From Planctomycetota bacterium (GTDB lineage Bacteria; Planctomycetota; PUPC01; DSUN01): a DNA stretch of 44,677 bases. Under the pieces are notes generated by a model. That model saw nothing but the letters and a program-made list of their open reading frames with translations, had not been told where the DNA came from and ran no database searches. The stretch spans positions 1 to 44,677 of the forward strand of contig DAOOIT010000049.1 of assembly GCA_035384565.1 (NCBI GenBank). Direction: 5' to 3'. The position numbers and the translations under genes are program-made. Shown here in pieces: positions 24,163 through 31,451 of the stretch (within the stretch, counting starts at the first letter, position 1; the number at the start of each line of letters is the position of its first letter).

Positions 24163-25521
24163 TTGGCGGACGAAACGAAGGTGCTGCTCAGCGAAAAGGA
24201 CATGCCCACGGCATGGTATAACATCATGGCGGACGCGCCCGAGTCGCCAGCGCCCCCCCTGAACCCCGCCACGAAGCAGCCCATTGACCCCTCCGCGCTC
24301 GCCCGCATCTTCCCGATGGGTCTCATCGAGCAAGAGGCGAGCCCGAAGCGGTGGATTGACATCCCCGGCGAGGTGCTCGACATCTACCGCCTGTGGCGGC
24401 CCTCGCCCCTGCACCGGGCCCGGCGCCTCGAGAAGGCCCTGAACACCCCCGCCCGCATCTACTTCAAGAACGAAAGCGTGAGCCCGGCCGGCAGCCACAA
24501 GCCCAACACCGCCGTAGCCCAGGCCTACTACAACAAGAAAGAAGGCATCCGCCGCCTCTCGACCGAGACCGGCGCCGGCCAGTGGGGCAGCGCGCTCTCG
24601 TTCGCCTGCAACCTCTTCGGCCTCGAGTGCCTCGTCTACATGGTGAAGATCAGCTACGAGCAGAAGCCCTACCGCAAGCTGATGATGCAGACCTGGGGCG
24701 CGACGATCTTCCCCAGCCCCAGCAACACCACGAACGCCGGCCGCGCCATTCTCGCGGCGGACCCCGACTGCCCCGGCAGCCTGGGCATGGCCATCAGTGA
24801 GGCCATCGAGGTGGCCGCCACCAACGACGACACGAATTACTCGCTCGGCAGCGTGCTCAACCACGTGCTGCTGCATCAGACCGTCGTCGGCCTCGAGACC
24901 AAGAAGCAGCTCGAACGGGCAGGCGACTCTGCGGACATCCTGATCGGCTGCGTGGGCGGGGGCAGCAACTTCGCCGGCCTCGCCTTCCCCTTCTACCCCG
25001 ACAAGGCCGCGGGCAAGGCGATCCGCATGGTGGCCGTCGAGCCCAAGGCCTGCCCCACCATCACGCGCGGCAGCTACCGCTACGACTTCGGCGACACGGC
25101 CAAAACCACGCCGCTGCTCAAGATGCACACGCTCGGCCACGGCTTCGTGCCGCCCAGAATCCACGCCGGCGGCCTGCGCTACCACGGCATGGCGCCGCTC
25201 GTGAGCCTCATGGTCAAGGCCAAGCAGGTCGAGGCCGTCGCCGTCCACCAGAACGCCGCCTTCGATGCCGCCGTGCTCTTCGCGCGCACCGAGGGCATCA
25301 TCCCCGCCCCCGAGACATCGCACGCGATCCGCGTGGCCATTGACGAGGCCATTCGGTGCCGAGAGGCCGGCCAGTCGAAGGCCATCGTGTTCAACTTCAG
25401 CGGGCACGGCCACTTCGACCTCGCGTCCTACGAGCAGTACTTCGCCAAGAAGCTCGAGGACTTCGAGTACCCCGAGCACGAAATCGAGGAGGCGATGAAG
25501 GACGTTCCCGTGGTCGAGTGA
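24163..25521 (+). CDS. trpB: TrpB2-type tryptophan synthase beta chain
   Basis: A protein of 452 residues, longer than canonical TrpB and typical of the TrpB2 branch. These PLP enzymes condense indole with serine to form tryptophan. SVSPAGSHKPNTAVAQAYY holds the PLP lysine (HK), TGAGQWGSAL is the substrate loop, and GCVGGGSNFAG is the phosphate-binding glycine loop. FPMGLIEQE and the long N-terminus are TrpB2 features. The start is TTG 24163, with a full AGGAGG eight bases upstream and a promoter that excludes longer frames. No trpA is in the window, so it may salvage free indole or act on another substrate. Confidence 0.88.
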   Translation: MADETKVLLSEKDMPTAWYNIMADAPESPAPPLNPATKQPIDPSALARIFPMGLIEQEASPKRWIDIPGEVLDIYRLWRPSPLHRARRLEKALNTPARIYFKNESVSPAGSHKPNTAVAQAYYNKKEGIRRLSTETGAGQWGSALSFACNLFGLECLVYMVKISYEQKPYRKLMMQTWGATIFPSPSNTTNAGRAILAADPDCPGSLGMAISEAIEVAATNDDTNYSLGSVLNHVLLHQTVVGLETKKQLERAGDSADILIGCVGGGSNFAGLAFPFYPDKAAGKAIRMVAVEPKACPTITRGSYRYDFGDTAKTTPLLKMHTLGHGFVPPRIHAGGLRYHGMAPLVSLMVKAKQVEAVAVHQNAAFDAAVLFARTEGIIPAPETSHAIRVAIDEAIRCREAGQSKAIVFNFSGHGHFDLASYEQYFAKKLEDFEYPEHEIEEAMKDVPVVE

Positions 25522-25576
25522 CCCTTTCGGGGCGCGTCGGGCGGAGCCGCAACACTCTTGTGAGGGGGCGTGCAAG

Positions 25577-26635
25577 ATGAAGCGGAGCATGGCGCTCAGG
25601 CTGTTGCTGGCGGCGGCGCTGGGGGCAGGGGCGGCGCGGCTCGCCATCGCGGGCGCGCCCAATGCCAGCCTGGCGGGGGCCACACGGGGCACGCTCGACA
25701 TCGTGCTGCCATACTACCCCCCCTCGGCCCGGGCGCTCGGCCTCGGCCGCGCCACCGTGGCGCTCGAGGGGGTAGACTCCCACAACCCCGCCGCACTCGG
25801 CTTCTTCAAGGGCATTGACCTCTCCGCCAGCTATGGCAACCTGGACTTCCGCCGCGGCCCCGACCTCGATATCTACAACTCCAGCGTCGTCATCCCCACC
25901 CCGATGCTGGGCGGCTCCACGAAGCTCATGGGCTTCTACCTGCACACGCGGGACCGTGACCCCTCGAAGATGATGGGCGCCAACACCGAGCTCTGGGGCC
26001 AGCAGATCGGCATCGCCTCAGGCGTCCAGGTGCCCATTCCCGACGGCTTCGGCAAGCTGGCCCTCGGCTTCGCGGGCTACCCGAACGACCCGTCGGAAGT
26101 CACCCTGACCATGCCCGACGGCATGGGCGGCACGACCCGCGTGGCGCACGGCCGAGGCCAGTCGCAGATCGGCAGCATCCGCCTCGGCGCACTCTACAAG
26201 CCCACCGACGAGGCGTCCATCGGCGCCGAGTTCACCCACATCAAGGACAAGCTCCACGCCACCTACCTTGGCGTGCCCGGGCGCTTCGAGAGCAACTACC
26301 ACGTCAACTTGCTCACCCTCGGCGCCGCCTACCGCGTTCTCAAGTCCACCACCCTCATGGTCCAGTACACCACGGGCGCAGCGCACGGGCAGGGAGTGGA
26401 CGCCCATTACGCCATTGACAGCGCCGGCGTCGAACACCAGATCAAGGTCGCCAAAGACGTGACGATCTCGCTGCGCGGCGGCTGGTACGACAACGGCCCC
26501 ACCTGTGGCGTGGGCACCACGCTGCCGGGCCAGTGCCGCATAGACTACGGCTACATGCACGACTATGGCGAAGGGGCCAAGAAGGCGTTCGGGCACGGCC
26601 CCCTGCACCTGTTCACGGTGGGCAAGACCTTCTGA
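25577..26635 (+). CDS. Outer-membrane beta-barrel protein (FadL/PorV-like)
   Basis: A protein of 352 residues with a signal peptide (LLLAAALGAGAARLAIAG). The mature start (PPSARALGLGRATVALEGVD then SHNPAALGFF) is the N-terminal pattern of the OmpP1/FadL and PorV/PorQ group, where this segment plugs the barrel. Alternating strands such as LALGFAGYP, SIRLGALYKPTD and TLGAAYRVLKSTTLMVQYTT follow, and the protein ends in aromatic Phe (TVGKTF) as outer-membrane barrels do. It may transport hydrophobic compounds or anchor secreted proteins. It lies 55 bp after trpB with no visible promoter, so co-transcription is possible. Confidence 0.75.
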   Translation: MKRSMALRLLLAAALGAGAARLAIAGAPNASLAGATRGTLDIVLPYYPPSARALGLGRATVALEGVDSHNPAALGFFKGIDLSASYGNLDFRRGPDLDIYNSSVVIPTPMLGGSTKLMGFYLHTRDRDPSKMMGANTELWGQQIGIASGVQVPIPDGFGKLALGFAGYPNDPSEVTLTMPDGMGGTTRVAHGRGQSQIGSIRLGALYKPTDEASIGAEFTHIKDKLHATYLGVPGRFESNYHVNLLTLGAAYRVLKSTTLMVQYTTGAAHGQGVDAHYAIDSAGVEHQIKVAKDVTISLRGGWYDNGPTCGVGTTLPGQCRIDYGYMHDYGEGAKKAFGHGPLHLFTVGKTF

Positions 26636-26688
26636 GAGCGCGCGCGATGCAGCGCGGCGTGGGCGCGGCGGAGCAACCCTTGCCTGCT

Positions 26689-26708
26689 GCGCCCACTGCT
26701 TTGGGCGC
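26689..26708. terminator. Hairpin between convergent genes
   Basis: GCGCCCA (26689-26695) pairs with TGGGCGC (26702-26708) around a 6-nt loop, midway between the ends of the barrel gene and the TlpA gene. It could terminate both; T-tracts are absent. Confidence 0.4.
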
Positions 26709-26758
26709 GAGAGGCCATCCTGCGGTGGGGAGATGCCCGCCGCGCAGGCGGAGGGCTG

Positions 26759-27568
26759 TCAGAACTTCGCCGCGGGGTCCTCGCGGCGGCGCTCGAGTTC
26801 CTTCTTGTAGAAATCAGCCGCCGCCTTGAGCTCGGTTTCGTCGTCGCCTGTCGCGAGCTTCGCGGCGGCGAGGGCCGCCTCCACGGCAGTGGGCAGGTGC
26901 CCCATCTCATAGTGCACGCGCGCCAGGACGCCCAGCGCCTTGGCATCCTTGCGGCCCGAGGCCTCATAAGCCTTGCGGGCCAGGGCGAGCGCCTTGGGCA
27001 GGTCGCGCTGCGACAGGTCGGCCCCCGTGCTCAGCTCCAGGGCGGCCTCGAGCGGGTCGTCGCTCACGGCGCCGCCGCCCTCGGCGGCCAGCTTGGCCAG
27101 CACGTCGTCCAGCCCCGCCATCGGGTGCCCTTGCCAGGCCACCTTGCCCTTGCGGTCAATCACGAAAGCGTGCGGGATGCCCGATACGCCCTTCATGTAG
27201 ACACCGCCCGTGGAGCCCGTGTCAATGCCCACATGGTACTTCATCGGCACAGTCTTCATGAAGTCGGTGACCGTGCTCTCCTGTTCCTGCGTGATGCCGC
27301 AGATGACCACGCCCTTCTTCTCATAGGTCTCGTGGAGCTTGTTGAGGTGGGGGATGGACTGACGGCAGGGCGGGCACCAGGTGGCCCAGAACTCGACGAC
27401 CACGACTTTGCCCTTCGCGCTGGCGGCGGTGACGGGCGTGTTGGAAACCCACTTCTTGACGCTGATGGGGGGCATGGGGTCGCCCACGTCCAGCGCCTGG
27501 GCGACCGATGGGGCCAGCAGCGCTAGCATCACTGCGAGCACGACGCAACGCATCACACGAGGCATCAT
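26759..27568 (-). CDS. TlpA-like thioredoxin-fold protein with C-terminal helical repeats
   Basis: A protein of 269 residues. After a signal peptide (VVLAVMLALLAPSVAQA) a TlpA/ResA-type thioredoxin domain follows: VVVEFWATWCPPCRQS with the redox pair WCPPC at about 64-68, and the cis-proline GIPHAFVIDRKGKV. Such proteins reduce disulfides, for example in apocytochromes, in the periplasm. The last 100 residues are a helical, TPR-like tail (ALALARKAYEASGRKDAKAL; VHYEMGHLPTAVEAALAAAK). ATG 27568 has AAAGGAGGG about 9 nt upstream; a second ATG is next to it. A link to heme attachment in the nearby three-heme protein is possible but only inference. Confidence 0.88.
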   Translation of the reverse strand: MMPRVMRCVVLAVMLALLAPSVAQALDVGDPMPPISVKKWVSNTPVTAASAKGKVVVVEFWATWCPPCRQSIPHLNKLHETYEKKGVVICGITQEQESTVTDFMKTVPMKYHVGIDTGSTGGVYMKGVSGIPHAFVIDRKGKVAWQGHPMAGLDDVLAKLAAEGGGAVSDDPLEAALELSTGADLSQRDLPKALALARKAYEASGRKDAKALGVLARVHYEMGHLPTAVEAALAAAKLATGDDETELKAAADFYKKELERRREDPAAKF

Positions 27569-27619
27569 CTGACGAGCCCTCCTTTGAGCGGGTCATAGGA
27601 CTCTCCAGCCCTTCCCACT

Positions 27620-27648
27620 CATATAGCACTTCCGGGGGCGGAGATCAA
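27620..27648 (-). promoter_or_regulatory. Promoter of the TlpA-like gene
   Basis: On the minus strand TTGATC (27648-27643), 17 nt, TATATG (27625-27620), about 52 bp before the start codon. Confidence 0.6.
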
Positions 27649-27688
27649 TCGGATTCGTGCGAGTCGGACGAGTCTAACCGGCCTGATG

Positions 27689-27706
27689 GGTCGGACCGGG
27701 CCGACC
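27689..27706 (-). terminator. Hairpin after the Gfo/Idh/MocA gene
   Basis: GGTCGG (27689-27694) pairs with CCGACC (27701-27706) around ACCGGG, directly after the stop codon at 27709. The flanking 27655-27708 repeats GTCGGAC-like words. There is no T-tract. Confidence 0.42.
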
Positions 27707-27708
27707 GA

Positions 27709-28770
27709 TCACCGAAGCCGCACCAGTTGCCCCGTCCTGCCGGATTCGTAGATTGCCCAGAGAAGGTCGGAGATTCTCCTGCCCTCCCGGCCGTCGAGGG
27801 CAAAGCGACGGCCCGCGAGCAGGCACCCCACAAAGTCGCGCAGGATGCGCTCGTGGCCGGGGCCGTAGCGCCCGCGCTCGTCGGGCGTCTCGCGCAACTC
27901 GTCAATGGCCGTGACTGCCGCGCGGTCCGGCGCGCCGTCGGCGAAGTCCCACTCGACGATGCGGTTGTTGAGCAGCACGGCCTTGCCGTGGGTGCCCGTG
28001 ACCTCGAGGCGCTGGGACCAGAAGGTGTGGGCCGCCGTGGTTGCCACGACGGTGCCCAGGGCGCCGCTGGCGAACTCGATGGCCGCGGCCGCCGTGTCCT
28101 CGACCTCGATGGCATGCACGAGCGTGGCCATCCTCGCCTGCACCGAGGCCGCCGGCCCCATCAGCCAGAGCATCAGGTCCATGGTGTGAATGGCCTGGGT
28201 GGTGAGCGCGCCCCCGCCCTCGGTGGCCCAGCGGCCGTGCCAGTCGCCAGGGGCGTAGTAGTCGGGCGACTTGCGGTTCTGGAACGTAATGCCCGCCTGG
28301 AGGAGGCGCCCGAAGCGCCCGTGGTCCACGGCCTTGCGGAGCGCCCGCGAGGCCAGGTTATAGCGGTTCTGGTAGCAGACGCCCAGGCGCACGCCCGCGC
28401 GGTCGCAGGCGGCGATGATGCGGTCGGCGTCGGCGGGCGTCGTGGCGATGGGCTTCTCGCAGAAGACGTGGATGCCCGCCTCCGCGGCTGCGATGGCCGC
28501 GTCCGCATGGAGGTGATGGGGCAGGCAGAGCGACACCGCGTCGACTCCCCCGGAACAGAACAGATCGCGATAGTCGGTCGCGTAGCGCCCGGCTCCGAAG
28601 CGCTCGGCGGCGGCGCGTGCACGCTCCTCCACGATGTCGCACGTGGCGGCCAGGCGCACCTCGGGCATGGCCGCCAGGGCAGCGAGATGCAGGGGGGCTA
28701 TGCGCCCGCACCCTACCACGGCGTAACGAAGAGGCCTGTTCAGGGGAGAGTCCTCCGAGCAATTGCCCAT
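27709..28770 (-). CDS. Gfo/Idh/MocA family NAD(P)-dependent oxidoreductase
   Basis: A protein of 353 residues, standard for the family, and cytoplasmic. RYAVVGCGRIAPLHLAAL is the Rossmann dinucleotide motif (GxGxxxxxH), GIHVFCEKPIATTPADADRI has the EKP catalytic lysine segment, and GGGALTTQAIHTMDLMLWLM carries the substrate-domain motif with conserved D and H. The C-terminal domain is complete. The substrate is probably a sugar or inositol derivative. ATG 28770 fits a promoter 35-60 bp upstream. It stands alone on the minus strand, with a hairpin right after its stop, before the separately promoted TlpA gene. Confidence 0.92.
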   Translation of the reverse strand: MGNCSEDSPLNRPLRYAVVGCGRIAPLHLAALAAMPEVRLAATCDIVEERARAAAERFGAGRYATDYRDLFCSGGVDAVSLCLPHHLHADAAIAAAEAGIHVFCEKPIATTPADADRIIAACDRAGVRLGVCYQNRYNLASRALRKAVDHGRFGRLLQAGITFQNRKSPDYYAPGDWHGRWATEGGGALTTQAIHTMDLMLWLMGPAASVQARMATLVHAIEVEDTAAAAIEFASGALGTVVATTAAHTFWSQRLEVTGTHGKAVLLNNRIVEWDFADGAPDRAAVTAIDELRETPDERGRYGPGHERILRDFVGCLLAGRRFALDGREGRRISDLLWAIYESGRTGQLVRLR

Positions 28771-28788
28771 GTCTCACTCAGTTCTAAG

Positions 28789-28817
28789 GTTATAGCCGAC
28801 GCGACTGGTGAAGTCAA
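28789..28817 (-). promoter_or_regulatory. Promoter of the minus-strand Gfo/Idh/MocA gene
   Basis: On the minus strand TTGACT (28817-28812), 17 nt, TATAAC (28794-28789). The predicted start of transcription is about 12 bp before the ATG at 28770, so the leader would be very short. Confidence 0.65.
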
Positions 28818-28946
28818 GCTCCGGCCCGCGATCGCCTTACCCGTCCGCGAGCGGGGGCTGGCCGGCATGCCGAACGGCCCGTATCCAATGGCGTGGTTAA
28901 CCTTGCTACGACAAGGCCACCTTCCCCGCCCCCGGCCGCAGGAAGG

Positions 28947-29458
28947 TGTCATCCTGAGGGTAGGTCGCAGAATCTCTGGACTCATCAGGGTTTGGCGATC
29001 CTCAATGTAGCCGCCAGTAAGGAGCGTGGGAGCGGTGCGGCGGCGCCGGCGGGGGCCGCATCATAACCCTCTATGCCCCAACGCCTTACGCCCTCCGGCC
29101 ATTCCCGCCCCCATACTTGCTCATCGCGCGGATGAGCGAGTATGGCCGGAGCTGCGAGAATCGCCCATTCTCCCCCATCTACCCATGCTGTATCACTTCC
29201 CTCCTCACAGGGTTGATACAGCATGGACAGGCGGTGCCCGCCAGCCGCTCGGCAGAGCCCTCCCGAGGAACCGCCAGGCCCGCCAGGAACCGGCATGCTC
29301 AGGCCCTGCACCAGCTCAGTCGAGCCAGGATCGCCAGACCCTGAGGAGCCAATCTTCGGCTTGCGTCCGGGCACGGAGTCAAGCCACCGACTGCGGGCGC
29401 AACCCGCGAGAGACTCTTCGCTCCGCCCGCCGGAACGGGGGCTTCACTCGGAATGACA
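28947..29458. repeat. Outer inverted-repeat element enclosing MITE copy 2
   Basis: TGTCATCCTGAG (28947-28958) faces CTCGGAATGACA (29447-29458), an inverted match at 10 of 12 bases. The inner flanks also match: CAGAATCTCT at the left and AGAGACTCTTCG at the right, inverted. The form GTCATYCYGAG...GAATCTCT resembles a short repeat often seen in bacterial noncoding DNA. It appears that the MITE-like copy landed inside this older element. The rest of the 28771-29698 gap holds the two promoters and a nested hairpin listed separately. Confidence 0.5.
28985..29344 (+). repeat. MITE-like element, copy 2 (full length)
   Basis: A 360-bp element ended by TCAGGGTTTGGCGATCCT (28985-29002) and AGGATCGCCAGACCCTGA (29327-29344), which are inverted with one mismatch in 18. 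Hairpin A: CCATACTTGCTCATC (29111-29125) with GATGAGCGAGTATGG (29131-29145), extended by CTCCGGCC and CCGGAG. Hairpin B: CCATGCTGTATCA (29183-29195) with TGATACAGCATGG (29214-29226), loop CTTCCCTCCTCACAGGGT. Hairpin C (GAGAAT/ATTCTC) lies between. It sits between divergent genes and codes for no transposase. Confidence 0.78.
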
Positions 29459-29506
29459 TGGTGTCGTGGCTTATCTCCCGTGTGGACAAGAGGTTACGTC
29501 ACGCAC

Positions 29507-29544
29507 GCCAAGGGAATGTAGCATTGTCGTGCTAAACGCTTGGC
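29507..29544. repeat. Nested hairpin upstream of the sigma gene
   Basis: GCCAAG (29507-29512) pairs with CTTGGC (29539-29544), and within it TAGCA (29519-29523) pairs with TGCTA (29530-29534). It is about 60 bp before the sigma promoter and might be a protein site or RNA hairpin. Confidence 0.35.
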
Positions 29545-29600
29545 ATGATGTAGGTTACAGCTTGACATACCGCCCGGCTCAGACGGGGCAATGGTTCGCC

Positions 29601-29629
29601 TTGACCGCGACGTGCGCGAGGGCTATAAT
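29601..29629 (+). promoter_or_regulatory. Promoter of the ECF sigma operon
   Basis: TTGACC (29601-29606), 17 nt, perfect TATAAT (29624-29629), giving a leader of about 63 nt. It is a housekeeping-type promoter; I do not see a second ECF-type promoter (AAC-type -35) that would indicate autoregulation. Confidence 0.75.
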
Positions 29630-29698
29630 CCGCGGCGATTCTGCTTCGCAGTCTGAATACCTGGACGCCTGGTGCGTCCAACTAAGTGGGAAGACTGC

Positions 29699-30283
29699 AT
29701 GAGTGCGGGCGCGAGCCATGTTTCGGACGAGGAACTGGTCGAGCGGTCTTTGGCAGGCGGTGGCGACGCTTTTGCGGTGCTCTACGAGCGGCACCGCGAG
29801 CGGGTGTTTCGCATCGCGTACCGCCTCGTCCGGAACCAGGCCGACGCCATGGATCTTTGCCAGGACGTGTTTGTGAAGGTCTTCGACGCCCTGCCGGCCT
29901 TCAAGGGGCAGGCGAAGTTCACCACCTGGCTCACCCGCGTGGCCTGGAACACGTGTGTGGACCACCTGCGCCAGGCGAAGGTGCGGCAGGCGGGCGAACT
30001 CGATGAGGGGGCGGTGAGCAGCGACCTGCGGGTGCCGGAACGCAGCGGCCCGCCGTCGCCCAGCGAGGGCCTCGAGCGCGAGGAATTGGGCGTGGCCATC
30101 GAGGCGGCGCTCGCGCAGCTCTCGCCCGAGCACCGCCAGGTGTTCCTGCTCCACGCCGCCGAGGGCCTGAAGTACGAGGAGATCGCCGAGGTGGCGGGAT
30201 GCCCGATGGGCACCGTGATGTCCCGCCTGCACTACGCCCGGAAACGCCTGCGCGGCCTGCTACACTGGCTCGCAAAGGACTAG
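29699..30283 (+). CDS. ECF-family RNA polymerase sigma factor
   Basis: A protein of 194 residues. Region 2 is clear (AFAVLYERHRERVFRIAYRL; QDVFVKVFDALPAFKGQAKF; TTWLTRVAWNTCVDHLR) and so is region 4 (LSPEHRQVFLLHAAEGLKYE; EIAEVAGCPMGTVMSRLHYA). It directs RNA polymerase to a small regulon and should be held by the anti-sigma factor encoded four bases later. ATG 29699 has GGGAAG 6-7 bases upstream and suits the promoter. The linker between regions 2 and 4 is long (about 45 residues). Target genes cannot be named from the window. Confidence 0.94.
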   Translation: MSAGASHVSDEELVERSLAGGGDAFAVLYERHRERVFRIAYRLVRNQADAMDLCQDVFVKVFDALPAFKGQAKFTTWLTRVAWNTCVDHLRQAKVRQAGELDEGAVSSDLRVPERSGPPSPSEGLEREELGVAIEAALAQLSPEHRQVFLLHAAEGLKYEEIAEVAGCPMGTVMSRLHYARKRLRGLLHWLAKD

Positions 30284-30287
30284 CGCG

Positions 30288-30800
30288 ATGAACCGATGCC
30301 CGCCCGAGGAACGACTGGGGGCCTATGCGGACGGCGAGCTCGATGCCGCCGAGGCCGCGGCTGTCGAGGCTCATCTGGCCGCCTGCGACGCCTGCGCGCG
30401 CGAGGCCGCTGCCATTCGCGCGCTCGACCGCCTGGTGGCGGAGTTGCCGACGCCGGCCGTCTCGCCGGCCGAGTGGCGCAGCGCCTGGGCTGGCATCGCC
30501 GCCCGGATTGCGCCGGGCCATCGTGTCGCGCAACGCTCGCCGTGGCGGCGTGTGGCCGTGTTCGCGGCAGCGGCCGCCGCGTGCGTGGCCATCGCTGGAG
30601 GCGTTGTCGCCCTTCGACCGCGCCCAGCGGCCCGGCCGGCCGAACCCGCGCGGGAATGCATCGTCGAGGATATCGAGGCGGGCGCCGGCTTCGCCGCCTC
30701 CGTGTCGTACTCTGCCGACTCAGACGTCACGCTGATCACGGTCTGCCCCGTCTCCTCCTCGGAGGCCCCTGCGCATGCGCCGAACGGCAGTGCTCTCTAG
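30288..30800 (+). CDS. Anti-sigma factor with zinc-finger (ZAS) domain
   Basis: A protein of 170 residues. The N-terminus holds the ZAS zinc motif: C4, H29, C33 and C36 (EAHLAACDAC). One transmembrane helix lies near residues 95-110 (VAVFAAAAAACVAIAGGVVA), giving a cytoplasmic sigma-binding part and a short periplasmic tail that could sense the envelope. It follows the sigma gene by four bases, the usual sigma/anti-sigma order. The next gene starts inside its last codons (26-nt overlap), so the three are probably translated together. Confidence 0.88.
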   Translation: MNRCPPEERLGAYADGELDAAEAAAVEAHLAACDACAREAAAIRALDRLVAELPTPAVSPAEWRSAWAGIAARIAPGHRVAQRSPWRRVAVFAAAAAACVAIAGGVVALRPRPAARPAEPARECIVEDIEAGAGFAASVSYSADSDVTLITVCPVSSSEAPAHAPNGSAL

Positions 30801-31290
30801 AGTGGCCGCCGTGTGTTTCGCCGGCCTTGCGGCCTGCGGGCCCGTGGGGGGGGGCGAATCCGAGCCCGGGAGCAAACCCGAGATAGAGCTTCACGTGGTG
30901 GTCATCGAGGCGACCGGGCGGGCCGCCGGCCCCGAGTTCGACCCCCGCACTCCGCGCGACATCCGCAAGCAGCTCGAGGGCCTCAACCTCGCCTACGCGA
31001 AGTACACCCTCGTCAGCGACGAGCGCAAGGCCACACGCTTCGGCACCGAGGCCCTGTTCGCCCTTCCCGAGAAGGAGTCCCTGGCCATCAGGCCGAGCGC
31101 CGACGAGGCCCGCCCCGACCGCGTACGCTTGGGCTGCCGCGTGCTCGACGAGGGCCGCAAGCCAATCCTCGTGAGCCCGATGCGCGTCTCGTACGACAAG
31201 ACCTTCTTCCTCCAGCGCCTCAAGGGCGCCACCGGCATCCTCATGGGCGTCTCGGCCCGTAAGGCGGGCGAGGCCCCGCCCAAGCCGTGA
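30775..31290 (+). CDS. Putative lipoprotein of the sigma/anti-sigma operon
   Basis: A protein of 171 residues that I do not recognise. The N-terminus (AVLSRVAAVCFAGLAACGPV) ends in LAAC, a lipobox, so it should be a lipid-anchored envelope protein. The mature part (ELHVVVIEATGRAAGPEFDP; LNLAYAKYTLVSDERKATRF) looks like a single compact alpha/beta domain without known catalytic motifs. It starts 26 nt inside the anti-sigma gene in another frame. The position suggests a cofactor of the envelope signal read by the anti-sigma factor. Confidence 0.7.
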   Translation: MRRTAVLSRVAAVCFAGLAACGPVGGGESEPGSKPEIELHVVVIEATGRAAGPEFDPRTPRDIRKQLEGLNLAYAKYTLVSDERKATRFGTEALFALPEKESLAIRPSADEARPDRVRLGCRVLDEGRKPILVSPMRVSYDKTFFLQRLKGATGILMGVSARKAGEAPPKP

Positions 31291-31365
31291 GGCCGTGGTG
31301 GCCCTGTTCGCTGCCCCGCGGGCTTTCCACCGGCACGGCCCGACGCGGCACGTCCCCTTCCGCGC

Positions 31366-31394
31366 TTGACGAGCGGAGGCAAACGGCCTAACAT
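31366..31394 (+). promoter_or_regulatory. Promoter of the Tat-exported oxidoreductase gene
   Basis: TTGACG (31366-31371), 17 nt, TAACAT (31389-31394), about 58 bp before the ATG at 31452. Confidence 0.6.
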
Positions 31395-31451
31395 CCTGGA
31401 CCGCAGGACACGCAGGCGGACGCTCACCACCCCTTGTCGAGGGCATAGGCG

